In this document: positions 24,960 to 32,706 of the stretch, one piece after another
How the letters are laid out: each line of letters begins with the position of its first letter
Numbering within the stretch: the stretch's first letter is position 1
Assembly (NCBI GenBank): GCA_963716215.1
Contig: OY970298.1
Location: 2,108,001 to 2,172,000, forward strand
Source: JACVRW01 sp963716215
Lineage (GTDB): Bacteria > Actinomycetota > Thermoleophilia > Solirubrobacterales > Thermoleophilaceae
DNA length: 64,000 nucleotides
Reading direction: 5' to 3'
Notes under the pieces: model-generated
What the model was told of the DNA's origin: nothing
The model's database searches: none
Seen by the model: only the letters and a program-made list of their open reading frames with translations
Made by a program: the position numbers and the translations under genes

Positions 24960-25361
24960 CTATGCGCCGCGTCCCTCGAAGGCGGCCATCGCGTCGGCGG
25001 CCGAGGGGTAGACGCGCACGTAGGTGACCTTGCCGTCCGTCACGTGCCAGATCCAGCCGGTGGAACCGGCCACGATGCGGGCGGGGGAGCGGGCGCTGAC
25101 GCGGCCGGTGACCAGGATCGTCGCGCCGTTCTGGCGGAACTCGACCGGCACGAGGCGCAGCTCGTCCCAGACGACGGCCACGTCGCGGAAGTACTGGCGC
25201 ATGCCGTCGTGGCCGCGGTAGGGCTCGGTCCGGCCGGCGTAGTCGCCCGTGACCGGCGCGAAGACGATGTCGACATGGGCGTGCTCGAGCACCCCCTCCA
25301 CGTCGCGCTCGGCGAAGGCCGCGAAGACGCCCTTCACCACGTCGATATCGCCGTCAACCAC
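24960..25361 (-). CDS. SnoaL-like / nuclear transport factor 2-fold protein
   Basis: 133 residues from GTG 25361. Longer in-frame readings run across lepA and are shadows. VVKGVFAAFAERDVEGVLEH, YRGHDGMRQYFRDVAVVWDE and TGWIWHVTDGKVTYVRVYPS are typical of the small cone-shaped SnoaL/NTF2 fold used by isomerases, dehydratases and ligand-binding proteins. Function not deducible. Divergent from lepA with 45 bases between starts. Confidence 0.8.
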   Translation of the reverse strand: MVDGDIDVVKGVFAAFAERDVEGVLEHAHVDIVFAPVTGDYAGRTEPYRGHDGMRQYFRDVAVVWDELRLVPVEFRQNGATILVTGRVSARSPARIVAGSTGWIWHVTDGKVTYVRVYPSAADAMAAFEGRGA

Positions 25362-25371
25362 GAGTCCGAGC

Positions 25372-25395
25372 GTCAGTCTGACCGATCGGCATACT
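25372..25395 (+). promoter_or_regulatory. lepA upstream region: inverted repeat and -10 candidate
   Basis: GTCAG-T-CTGAC is a perfect inverted repeat at 25372-25382. CATACT at 25390-25395 is a possible -10, 11 bases before the lepA ATG. The repeat could be an operator for either divergent gene. Confidence 0.3.
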
Positions 25396-25406
25396 CGGAG
25401 TGCGAA

Positions 25407-27212
25407 ATGGCTGCACCCGCGACCAACATCCGCAACTTCTCGATCATCGCCCACATCGACCACGGGAAGTCGACGCTGGCCGATCGCATCCTCGAGATCA
25501 CCGGCGCCGTGGACCCGCGCGACCATCGTCCGCAGCTGCTCGACTCCATGGACCTCGAGCGCGAGCGCGGCATCACGATCAAGGCGCAGGCGGTGCGGGT
25601 GGAGTACACGGCGAGGGACGGCAAGCTCTACCGCCTCCACCTGATCGACACCCCGGGGCACGTGGACTTCACGTACGAGGTATCCCGCTCCCTCGCCGCC
25701 TGCGACGGTGCGCTGCTGCTGGTCGACGCCAGCCAGGGCGTGGAGGCCCAGACCGTCGCCAACACGTACCTCGCCGTCGACGCCGGGCTCGAGCTGATCC
25801 CCGCGCTCAACAAGATCGACCTGCCCGGATCCGAGCCCGAGCGCGTGGCGGGCGAGATCCACGAGCTGCTCGGGGAAGACGAGGTACTCCAGATCTCGGC
25901 CAAGTCCGGCGCGGGGGTGGAGGAGCTGCTCGAGGCGATCGTGGCGCGCATCCCGCCGCCCGAGGGTGATCCCGACGACCCCGCCCGGGCGCTGATCTTC
26001 GACTCCGAGTTCGATCCCTACCGCGGCGTGGTGGCGTACCTGCGCGTGGTCGACGGCAGCCTGCACACTCACGACCGGCTGCTCGCGATGCAGACCGGCA
26101 TCGAGGCCGAGGCCGACGAGATCGGCTACTTCGGTCCGGACATGACCCCGGTCGACACGCTGCACGCCGGCGAGGTCGGCTACCTGATCACCGGCATCAA
26201 GGACGTCTCGCTGCTGCGCGTGGGCGACACGCTCACGGCCAAGGCGCGCCCGGCGAGCGAGCCGCTGCCCGGCTACCGCGAGGTCAAGCCGATGGTGTTC
26301 TGCGGCCTGTTCCCCGTCGACACCGACCAGTTCCCCGACCTGCGCGACGCGCTCGAGAAGCTCTCCCTCAACGACGCAGCCCTCGCATGGGAGCCCGAGA
26401 CCAGCCAGGCGCTCGGCTTCGGCTTCCGCTGCGGCTTCCTCGGGCTGCTGCACCTGGACATCGTGCGCGAGCGCCTGGAGCGCGAGTACGACCTGGAGCT
26501 GCTCGCCACCACTCCGACCGTCGAGTACGAGGTGTCGCTCACCGACGGCACGGAGCTGGTGGTGCACTCGCCGAGCGAGATGCCCGACCGTGCCTCGATC
26601 CTCGCGATCCGCGAGCCCTACATCCGCGCGACGATCCTGACCCCCAAGGAGCACGTGGGCGCCGTGATGGAGCTGTGCCAGGAGCGCCGCGGCACGCACG
26701 TGGACATGACCTTCCTGTCGCGCGAGCGGGTGCAGCTGCACTACGACCTGCCGCTCGCCGAGATCGTGCTCGACTTCTTCGACCAGCTCAAGTCCCGGAC
26801 CAAGGGCTACGCCTCCCTCGACTACGAGCTGCTCGGTATGCGCGAGTCGGATCTGGTGAAGCTCGACATCATGCTCGCCGGCGACACCGTCGACGCCCTC
26901 TCGCTGGTTGTGCATCGCGACAAGGCCTACGGCGCGGGCCGCACGCTCACCGAGCGCCTGCGCAAGCAGATCCCGCGTCAGCAGTTCGAGGTCGCGATCC
27001 AGGCCGCGATCGGCTCCAAGATCATCGCCCGCGAGTCGGTCAAGCCGATGCGCAAGGACGTGATCGCGAAATGCTACGGCGGGGACATCAGCCGCAAGCG
27101 CAAGCTGCTCGAGAAGCAGAAGGAAGGCAAGAAGCGGATGAAGCAGGTGGGCCGCGTGGAGGTGCCCCAGGAGGCCTTTCTCGCCGTGCTCGAGCTGTCG
27201 GGGGACACCTGA
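25407..27212 (+). CDS. lepA: Elongation factor 4 (LepA), ribosomal back-translocase GTPase
   Basis: 601 residues, the standard length. G1 AHIDHGKST, G2 region ERERGITIKAQAV, G3 DTPGHVDF, G4 NKID and G5 SAKSG are intact. GFRCGFLGLLHLDIVRERLE and the C-terminal LepA-specific domain (KPMRKDVIAKCYGGDISRKR, KEGKKRMKQVGRVEVPQEAF) are diagnostic. The ATG at 25407 is chosen because the G1 region then starts at residue 15; upstream in-frame sequence is a shadow of the opposite gene. Confidence 0.97.
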   Translation: MAAPATNIRNFSIIAHIDHGKSTLADRILEITGAVDPRDHRPQLLDSMDLERERGITIKAQAVRVEYTARDGKLYRLHLIDTPGHVDFTYEVSRSLAACDGALLLVDASQGVEAQTVANTYLAVDAGLELIPALNKIDLPGSEPERVAGEIHELLGEDEVLQISAKSGAGVEELLEAIVARIPPPEGDPDDPARALIFDSEFDPYRGVVAYLRVVDGSLHTHDRLLAMQTGIEAEADEIGYFGPDMTPVDTLHAGEVGYLITGIKDVSLLRVGDTLTAKARPASEPLPGYREVKPMVFCGLFPVDTDQFPDLRDALEKLSLNDAALAWEPETSQALGFGFRCGFLGLLHLDIVRERLEREYDLELLATTPTVEYEVSLTDGTELVVHSPSEMPDRASILAIREPYIRATILTPKEHVGAVMELCQERRGTHVDMTFLSRERVQLHYDLPLAEIVLDFFDQLKSRTKGYASLDYELLGMRESDLVKLDIMLAGDTVDALSLVVHRDKAYGAGRTLTERLRKQIPRQQFEVAIQAAIGSKIIARESVKPMRKDVIAKCYGGDISRKRKLLEKQKEGKKRMKQVGRVEVPQEAFLAVLELSGDT

Positions 27213-27751
27213 TCGCGCGGGCGGCCATCGTGTCGGTGGCGGCCGTGGTGCTGCTCGCGCTCGTGCCGGCCGGTGCCTCCGCGGCGCGGTGCCGCCCGGT
27301 GATCGACACCGGTCCGACCGGCTTCGACCCGGCCGACTCCGACGGCCTGCGCACGAAGGGCGTGGCCTGCGCCACCGCCCGTAAGCTCGCGGCCAAGGCC
27401 GGCCTGATCGCGGTGCGCCAGAGCGTGCAGCTGCGTGGGTTCGCCTGCCGCGACCTCGGCGGGCGCCGCGACGGCACGTTCCCCCAGCGCTGCCGGCGCG
27501 GCGCGCAGAGCGTGTTCTGGGTGCTGCGCAACGCCGAGCGATCGTGCCCGGGCACGGTGTTCATCGCCGATCCGGGAATCACGGTGCGCTACTGGGTCCA
27601 GGGCCTCTCGTGCCGGCGCGGGCGCTACGTGCTGGTGCACTCCGACCCCTACCCGCCGGGCTGGCGGACCGCCAGGGAGCCGTTCACGGGCGATCCCCAC
27701 GTCTGGCGCTCGCGCGGTCGCAGCGCCCGGATTCGGTATCGCCCTGTCTGA
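27209..27751 (+). CDS. Secreted six-cysteine protein, unknown function
   Basis: The signal peptide reads IARAAIVSVAAVVLLALVPA, ending at GASA. The positively charged start is kept only if translation begins at CTG 27209 (overlapping the lepA stop as CTGA); the alternative is GTG 27230, which leaves an uncharged N-region. The mature 155 residues contain six Cys in two similar halves, each with GxxCRR/GFACRD-like spacing (RGFACRDLGG ... CRRGAQSVFWV and QGLSCRRGRYVLV), suggesting an internal duplication stabilised by disulfides. No enzyme motif seen. Confidence 0.65.
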   Translation: MIARAAIVSVAAVVLLALVPAGASAARCRPVIDTGPTGFDPADSDGLRTKGVACATARKLAAKAGLIAVRQSVQLRGFACRDLGGRRDGTFPQRCRRGAQSVFWVLRNAERSCPGTVFIADPGITVRYWVQGLSCRRGRYVLVHSDPYPPGWRTAREPFTGDPHVWRSRGRSARIRYRPV

Positions 27752-28424
27752 GCGCCCGGTTGTCCTCGTACACGCGGGTGTCTGCGACGCCCGCATGTGG
27801 GACGGCTTCGACCTGCCCGGCGCGACCCGCCACGAGCTGCGCGGCTTCGGGCAGACGCCGCTCCCACCGACCGGCGAGTTCTCCCACGCCGACGACCTGG
27901 CGGCGGCCCTGCCGGCGCCGGCGGCGCTGGTCGGCGCCTCGTTCGGCGGCTGGGTCAGCCTCCAGGTGGCGGCCGCCCACCCTGAGCTCGTGACCGAGCT
28001 GGTGCTGCTGGGCTCCCCGCTGCCCGACCACGACTGGTCGCGGCAGATCCAGGACTTCGGCAACCAGGAGGGAAGCCTGCTCGAACAGGGCGACCTGCGC
28101 GGGGCGGCGATCCTCAACGCCGACTTCTGGCTCGAGAGCCCCGAGCCGCGCGACCGCGTGATCGCCATGCAGGAGCGCGCGTTCGAGCTGGAGGCGGAGT
28201 CAGAGGCCGAGGGCATCGAGCCCGAGCAGATCGACCTCACCGCGGTCACGGTCCCGACGTTGGTCGCCGTCGGGGAGCTCGACAAGCCGGACTTCCACGA
28301 GATCGCCGCGCGGCTCGCGCGTGAGATCCCGGGCGCGACCTTCGCCGTGATCGCGGGCGCCGGCCACCTGGTGGCGCTGGAGCGCCCTGAGGAGACCGCG
28401 CGGCTTGTGAGAGACTTCCTCTGA
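27744..28424 (+). CDS. Alpha/beta hydrolase (Ser nucleophile), probable CTG start
   Basis: SERPVVLVHAGVCDARMWDG is strand 3 with the oxyanion HAG motif; the nucleophile elbow is VGASFGGWVSLQVAA (Ser), the acid lies in LVAVGELDKPDF and the His in IAGAGHLVALERPEE. About 226 residues, normal for the fold. No ATG, GTG or TTG exists in frame within the 300 bases before this; CTG at 27744, overlapping the previous gene by 8 bases, is the best start. Substrate unknown. Confidence 0.8.
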   Translation: MSERPVVLVHAGVCDARMWDGFDLPGATRHELRGFGQTPLPPTGEFSHADDLAAALPAPAALVGASFGGWVSLQVAAAHPELVTELVLLGSPLPDHDWSRQIQDFGNQEGSLLEQGDLRGAAILNADFWLESPEPRDRVIAMQERAFELEAESEAEGIEPEQIDLTAVTVPTLVAVGELDKPDFHEIAARLAREIPGATFAVIAGAGHLVALERPEETARLVRDFL

Positions 28425-28523
28425 CGCCTCTGCTTTCGCAACGGCACAGCCTCTCGTCGCATCTCGCCGCCGGCTCGGCTCGCTGACCCCAGCGTTTTCT
28501 CCGAGCCGAAAGGGCGTACCGAA

Positions 28524-29279
28524 GTGCAGCGACAAGTGCCCGACGACTGGTTCGTCGGCTTCCATAGCGGACTGAAGGCGAAGTTCTGGCGGGCGGCGGC
28601 CGAGCCGTGGGCCGACGCCGAGGCGGCGGCGATCCACCGCCTCCTCGCTCTGCCAGCGGGCGCGCGCGTGCTCGACGCGCCGTGTGGAGACGGCCGCATC
28701 GCGGTGCGGCTGGCCGAGCGCGGCCTCGACGTGACCGGCGTCGACATCTCGAGCGAGGCGGTGCGCCACGCGCGCGCCAGGGCCTCGACCGCGCGCTTCC
28801 GTGTCGGTGACCTGCGCGCGTTGCCGCGCGAGTCCTTCGACGCGGTCGTCCACTGGGGCAACAGCTTCGGCTACATGCCGTACGAGGGCACGCTCGAGCA
28901 TCTGCACAGCACACGGCGCGCCCTGCGCCACGGCGGTCGCCTGATCCTCGAGAGCGCAACGGTGGCCGAGTCCCTGCTGCCCAATCAGAAGGCCGAGATC
29001 GTGTACGAGGCCGGCAGCGTGACGATGCGCGCGCACAACGAATACGACGTCCGTCGCAGCCGCGTGGTCGGCGACTTCGAGTTCGAGGACGCCGACGGCG
29101 GCCGCGAGCGGGCAGGAGTCGTCCACCACGTGCACACGGTGGGCGAGATCGTGCGGATGCTGGAGGGCGCGGGGTTTCGCGTGGACGACCTCCTGGCGGA
29201 CGAGCACACCCGGTACGCGGTGGGAGCGCCGCACTTGGTGGCAATTGCCACAGCCGCGGAGGATTTAGGTCGTCCTTAA
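28524..29279 (+). CDS. Class I SAM-dependent methyltransferase
   Basis: 251 residues from GTG. Motif I is ARVLDAPCGDGRIAVRLAER (AdoMet-binding glycine loop), motif II DVTGVDISSEAV, then ARFRVGDLRALP and FDAVVHWGNSFGYM, followed by a methyltransferase 11/25-type C-terminal half (VVHHVHTVGEIVRMLEGAGF). Substrate unknown. The 99 bases before it contain no recognisable element beyond a TACC run next to the start. Confidence 0.87.
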   Translation: MQRQVPDDWFVGFHSGLKAKFWRAAAEPWADAEAAAIHRLLALPAGARVLDAPCGDGRIAVRLAERGLDVTGVDISSEAVRHARARASTARFRVGDLRALPRESFDAVVHWGNSFGYMPYEGTLEHLHSTRRALRHGGRLILESATVAESLLPNQKAEIVYEAGSVTMRAHNEYDVRRSRVVGDFEFEDADGGRERAGVVHHVHTVGEIVRMLEGAGFRVDDLLADEHTRYAVGAPHLVAIATAAEDLGRP

Positions 29280-29289
29280 GACACGGTCG

Positions 29290-29295
29290 TAGCTT
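29290..29295 (+). promoter_or_regulatory. -10 hexamer TAGCTT, leaderless sigma factor gene
   Basis: Ends 7 bases before GTG 29303. This supports GTG 29303 over the TTG at 29294 as the translation start. Confidence 0.45.
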
Positions 29296-29302
29296 GGCGG
29301 CC

Positions 29303-30169
29303 GTGACAACGGAAACCTTGACCCCCCAACCCGCGCCGGATCCGACGCTCGACTCCTTGCAGCAGTTCCTCGACGGCATCGCGGCGACCCCGCTGCTGAC
29401 CCGCGAGGAGGAGGTCGAGCTGTCGAAGCGCATCGAGCGCGGCGACCTCGCGGCCAAGGACCACATGATGCGCGCGAACCTGCGCCTCGTGGTCTCCATC
29501 GCGAAGCGCTACCGCAACCAGGGGCTGCCGTTCCTCGACCTGATTCAGGAGGGGACGATCGGCCTGGTCCGCGCGGTCGAGAAGTTCGACTGGCGCAAGG
29601 GCTGGAAGTTCTCGACCTACGCCACCTGGTGGATCCGCCAGGCGATCTCCCGTGCGATCGCCGACAAGGGCCGGACGATCCGGATCCCGATCCACATCGA
29701 CAACGTGCTGAAGAAGCTCGACGGCGCCCAGCGCAAGCTGGAGGCGCAGGGCGATCGCGACCCCACGATCGAGGAGATCGCGGAGCTCGCCGGGGTAGAC
29801 CCGGTCGAGGCCGACGTGATCATGCGCGCCGCGCAGCAGCTGGTGTCGCTCGACAAGCCCGTCGGGGACGACGGCGACGCGGCGCAGTTCGGCGACCTGA
29901 TCCCGGACGAGTCCACTCCGAGCCCCTACGAGGCGGCCGCGGAGTCGCTCATGCGTCAGCGGCTGAGCGAGGTGCTCGAGCACCTCTCCTACCGCGATCG
30001 TCGCATCGTGGAGCTGCGCTACGGCATCGACGGCGAGCAGCCGCAGACGCTCGACCAGGTGGCCAAGCTGTTCGGGCTCACGCGCGAGCGCACCCGCCAG
30101 ATCGAGGAAGCCGCGCTGCGCAAGCTGTCCACGCTCGCGGAGGCGCAGGGCCTCCGCGACGCGGCCTGA
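29303..30169 (+). CDS. RNA polymerase sigma-70 factor, SigA/RpoD-like
   Basis: 288 residues from GTG 29303. Region 1.2 (DSLQQFLDGIAATPLLTREE), regions 2.1-2.4 (LRLVVSIAKRYRNQGLPFLD, DLIQEGTIGLVRAVEKFDWR, FSTYATWWIRQAISRAIADK), region 3 (PTIEEIAELAGVDPVEADVI) and region 4.2 (TLDQVAKLFGLTRERTRQIE) are complete. Region 1.1 is absent. This is a group 1 or group 2 factor that would recognise TANNNT -10 elements like those seen throughout the window. Whether it is the housekeeping factor cannot be decided without the rest of the genome. Confidence 0.93.
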   Translation: MTTETLTPQPAPDPTLDSLQQFLDGIAATPLLTREEEVELSKRIERGDLAAKDHMMRANLRLVVSIAKRYRNQGLPFLDLIQEGTIGLVRAVEKFDWRKGWKFSTYATWWIRQAISRAIADKGRTIRIPIHIDNVLKKLDGAQRKLEAQGDRDPTIEEIAELAGVDPVEADVIMRAAQQLVSLDKPVGDDGDAAQFGDLIPDESTPSPYEAAAESLMRQRLSEVLEHLSYRDRRIVELRYGIDGEQPQTLDQVAKLFGLTRERTRQIEEAALRKLSTLAEAQGLRDAA

Positions 30170-30249
30170 CCAACTCCTAACCCTCACCGTACCGGCGCCT
30201 TGCCGGCGCCCGCCTAGCGTGCCTCTCGAGCGATACGGGAGGCAAGCAA

Positions 30250-30695
30250 GTGACGCGCAGACAGGGATTGGTGGTCGCGGTCGTCCTCGGCGCCGCGGCG
30301 GTCGCGGGCACGTCCGCGGCGGTACAGACGGTGAATCTCGGCGCCGATGCGTCGGCCACCTCCGAGCGTGAGATAGCGCGCGCGGACCGGCGGCTCGACC
30401 GCCAGGAGGCGCGCTTGAAGAAGGCGGCCGACCGGCGCCCGCCGAAGCTGCCCGCGGCGCCGGGCACCCCGGGCGCTCGGCGGCGCCCACGCCCGCCGCG
30501 CCCGCTCCGGCCCCGGCGGCGCCGGCACCGGCGCCCGCCGTCTCGAGCTCGTCCAGCCACGACGACCACTCCGGCCACGGTGGCGACGACGACTACGAGG
30601 ACATGCTGGAGGACCGGGCCGACGAGCTCGAGGACCTCGCCGACGATCGGGCCGACGCCGCAGAGGACGCCTGGGAGGACGCCCACGATGACTGA
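30250..30695 (+). pseudogene. Secreted/membrane-anchored Ala-Pro and acidic protein, frameshifted near 30476
   Basis: From GTG 30250 (GGGAGG upstream) the protein starts with a signal or anchor helix (RQGLVVAVVLGAAAVAGTSA) and a charged coiled-coil (EREIARADRRLDRQEARLKK). Near 30440-30480 the sensible frame changes by one base: downstream it reads SAAPTPAAPAPAPAAP, SSSSHDDHSGHGGDDDYEDM and an acidic tail with DRADELEDLADDRADAAEDA, ending in TGA at 30693. Without the shift the frame turns into Arg/Pro/Thr-rich nonsense. One missing base explains it. The final bases overlap the next gene's ATG (30688). Function unknown; position suggests a role in the redox cluster. Confidence 0.6.
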
Positions 30696-31056
30696 CCACG
30701 TGGCCCGTCTGTACGCGGGCGCCCTGGCGCTGCTCGCGTTCTTCCTGGTCTGGGCGGTGATCGCCGCGCGCCCGTGGATCGGCGCCGACGAGCCCGACCC
30801 GCAAATGCAGGCGCTCCAGCGCCGCGAGCTCGCTCTCAAGGACGAGGCGCAGCGCGTCAATCGCGTCGTGGAGCGGCGCTTCGCGGCCTACAGGCGCCGC
30901 CTCGCCCGCAGGGAGCGGGAGATCGCCGCCGCCGCGACCGCAGCCCCGTCGGCGGCTCCGTCCGCGGCCGCCCCGCCGGCGGCCGCGCCGGCCCAGGCAC
31001 CGCCGGCCGTGTCGGTCACGACCGCGGCACCGCTGACCGCGACGGGGAGCTCGTGA
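30688..31056 (+). CDS. Small single-pass membrane protein with coiled coil and Ala/Pro tail
   Basis: 122 residues. One membrane helix (LYAGALALLAFFLVWAVIAA) near the N-terminus, a charged helical stretch (MQALQRRELALKDEAQRVNR, RRFAAYRRRLARREREI), then an Ala/Pro/Thr-rich tail. No known domain. Its design (anchor, coiled coil, Ala/Pro) parallels the preceding gene, suggesting related or interacting products. The stop overlaps the apbE ATG (TGATG). Confidence 0.68.
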   Translation: MTDHVARLYAGALALLAFFLVWAVIAARPWIGADEPDPQMQALQRRELALKDEAQRVNRVVERRFAAYRRRLARREREIAAAATAAPSAAPSAAAPPAAAPAQAPPAVSVTTAAPLTATGSS

Positions 31057-31916
31057 TGCAGCGCCTCGCATTCAGCGCGATGGGCACCCGCGTCGAGGCG
31101 CTGCTGGACGCGCCGGGCTCCGCCGCCACGCGCGCCGCGCTCGCCGCGGTGCGGCGCGAGTTCGACCGCCTGGAGCGGATCTTCTCCCGCTTCCGCGGGG
31201 ACTCCGAGCTCTCACTGCTCAACATCGCCGGTTCGATCGAGGCCGGCGACGACCTGCTCGAGGTCGTGAGGCTTGCGCTGGCGGCGAGGGCCGAGACCGG
31301 TGGGCGCTTCGACCCCACGCTGCACGACGCCGTGGTCGCCGCCGGCTACGACCGCAGCTTCGACGAGCTGGACGAGTCGGCGCCGCTGCCCACCGCCACC
31401 GCCACCGCTGGCGGCGAGGTGGTGCTGGACAGCCGACGCATCGAACTGGGTCCGGGCGTGCGCCTCGACCTGGGCGGCATCGTCAAGGGCTACGCCGCGG
31501 ACCGCTGCGCGGGGCGACTAGCCGGGCTCGGGCCGTGTCTCGTGAACGCGGGCGGCGACCTGGCGGTCGGCGGCACCCGGGCCGGAGGCTGGCCCGTGGC
31601 GGTGCGCCTCCCGCGCGGCCGCCTCACGCTCGCCCTCGTTGCCGGTGGCCTGGCGACGTCCGGTCGCGACCGGCGCCGCTGGCGCGTGCGCGGACACGAG
31701 CGCCACCATCTGATCGACCCGGCCACCTGCCGTCCCGCCGACGGCGCGCCGCTGAGCGTCACGGTGATCGGGCCGAGCGCGACCGCGGCCGAGGTGACCG
31801 CCAAGGCGCTGTTCCTCGCCGGTCCCGACGCGGAGGCGGAGGCCGAGCGCCTCGACACGCCCGCCGTGATCGTGGGCGGCGACGGCGCCGTGCGCATGGC
31901 CGGGGGGCTCGCGTGA
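31056..31916 (+). CDS. apbE: FAD:protein FMN transferase (ApbE)
   Basis: 286 residues. LAFSAMGTRVEALLDAPG, RLERIFSRFRGDSELSLLN, RLDLGGIVKGYAADRC and GPCLVNAGGDLAVGG match ApbE, with the Mg2+/FAD site near TAAEVTAKALFLAG. ApbE covalently attaches FMN to Thr/Ser of FMN_bind-type proteins outside the membrane. No N-terminal signal is visible in this form. The usual acceptor motif (D-G-x-S/T-G-A-T) was not found in the neighbouring genes. Confidence 0.9.
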   Translation: MQRLAFSAMGTRVEALLDAPGSAATRAALAAVRREFDRLERIFSRFRGDSELSLLNIAGSIEAGDDLLEVVRLALAARAETGGRFDPTLHDAVVAAGYDRSFDELDESAPLPTATATAGGEVVLDSRRIELGPGVRLDLGGIVKGYAADRCAGRLAGLGPCLVNAGGDLAVGGTRAGGWPVAVRLPRGRLTLALVAGGLATSGRDRRRWRVRGHERHHLIDPATCRPADGAPLSVTVIGPSATAAEVTAKALFLAGPDAEAEAERLDTPAVIVGGDGAVRMAGGLA

Positions 31917-32494
31917 AGTCCGATCCGACCTTCTGGCTGCTCGCGCGCGCGACCGGGATCACCGCGTACGTGATGCTGACCGCCTCGGTACTCGCCGGGC
32001 TGATGGTCAAGGCGCGGCCGTTCGGCATGACGATCAAGCCGGCGGTTGCCGTGGACCTGCACCGCACCCTCGCGCTGCTGTCGCTGACCGCGCTCGCGCT
32101 GCACGGCATCACGCTCGTGCTCGACCACGCCGTCGAGATCGCGATCGTGGATCTGCTCGTGCCGGGCACGGCGCCGTACCGCCCGGTCTGGACCGGAGCG
32201 GGCGTGCTGGCGGGCGAGCTGATGCTGATCGTGTACGTCTCGTTCGGCCTGCGCCGGCGGATCGGCCCGCGCAACTGGCGCCGGCTGCACTGGACCACCT
32301 ACGGCGCGTTCGCGGCGGCTACGGCACACGGCCTGATGGCCGGATCGGACTCCGGCGAACCCTGGGCTCTGGCCCTCTACTTCAGCGCGGTCGGCGCCGT
32401 GGTCGCGGCCACCGCCTGGCGCGCCCTCGTTCCAGCCAGACCCCCTACCCGGCGGCGCCAGCCGCGGCCGGCAACCACCGAAGGAGCATCATGA
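31913..32494 (+). CDS. Ferric-reductase-like heme b membrane protein
   Basis: 193 residues from GTG overlapping the apbE stop. Five or six membrane helices; paired His in LHRTLALLSLTALALHG and LHWTTYGAFAAATAHG have the spacing of the two-heme ferric reductase/YedZ (MsrQ) fold. No cytoplasmic FAD/NAD domain is attached; those functions may be supplied by the ferredoxin and reductase encoded next. The start of the downstream ferredoxin overlaps this stop. Confidence 0.85.
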   Translation: MKSDPTFWLLARATGITAYVMLTASVLAGLMVKARPFGMTIKPAVAVDLHRTLALLSLTALALHGITLVLDHAVEIAIVDLLVPGTAPYRPVWTGAGVLAGELMLIVYVSFGLRRRIGPRNWRRLHWTTYGAFAAATAHGLMAGSDSGEPWALALYFSAVGAVVAATAWRALVPARPPTRRRQPRPATTEGAS

Positions 32495-32706
32495 GCAACT
32501 ACCGCATCGTCATCGACCGGGGCCTGTGCAGCGGCTACGGGACCTGCGCGGAGCTGACCCCGGAGCTGTTCGAGCTCGGCGACGACGGCGTCGCCACCGC
32601 CCGGCAGGGCACCACCGACGATCCCGGGGCGCTCGACACGGCCGCGGCCTGCCCGATGGCGGCGATCGCCGTCTACGACGAGGGCACCGGGGAGCGAGAG
32701 GTGTGA
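32491..32706 (+). CDS. Small ferredoxin ([3Fe-4S]-type)
   Basis: 71 residues. The cluster ligands are Cys in LCSGYGTCAEL (C-x5-C) and in AAACPMAAI (CP motif), i.e. three Cys, the pattern of actinobacterial 3Fe-4S ferredoxins that serve cytochrome P450s or reductases. AAGGAG at 32480-32485 gives a good ribosome binding site. Followed by, and overlapping, its likely reductase gene. Confidence 0.88.
   Translation: MSNYRIVIDRGLCSGYGTCAELTPELFELGDDGVATARQGTTDDPGALDTAAACPMAAIAVYDEGTGEREV

Noticed and set aside
24960..26915. 651-codon minus-strand frame over lepA
   Set aside because: Only the last 133 codons (SnoaL-like) are credible; the rest is antisense to lepA.
30250..31056. A single 268-codon protein over the two small membrane genes
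   Set aside because: The middle third is low-quality Arg/Pro/Thr sequence, and an overlapping frame gives a coherent acidic tail and stop just after the next ATG.
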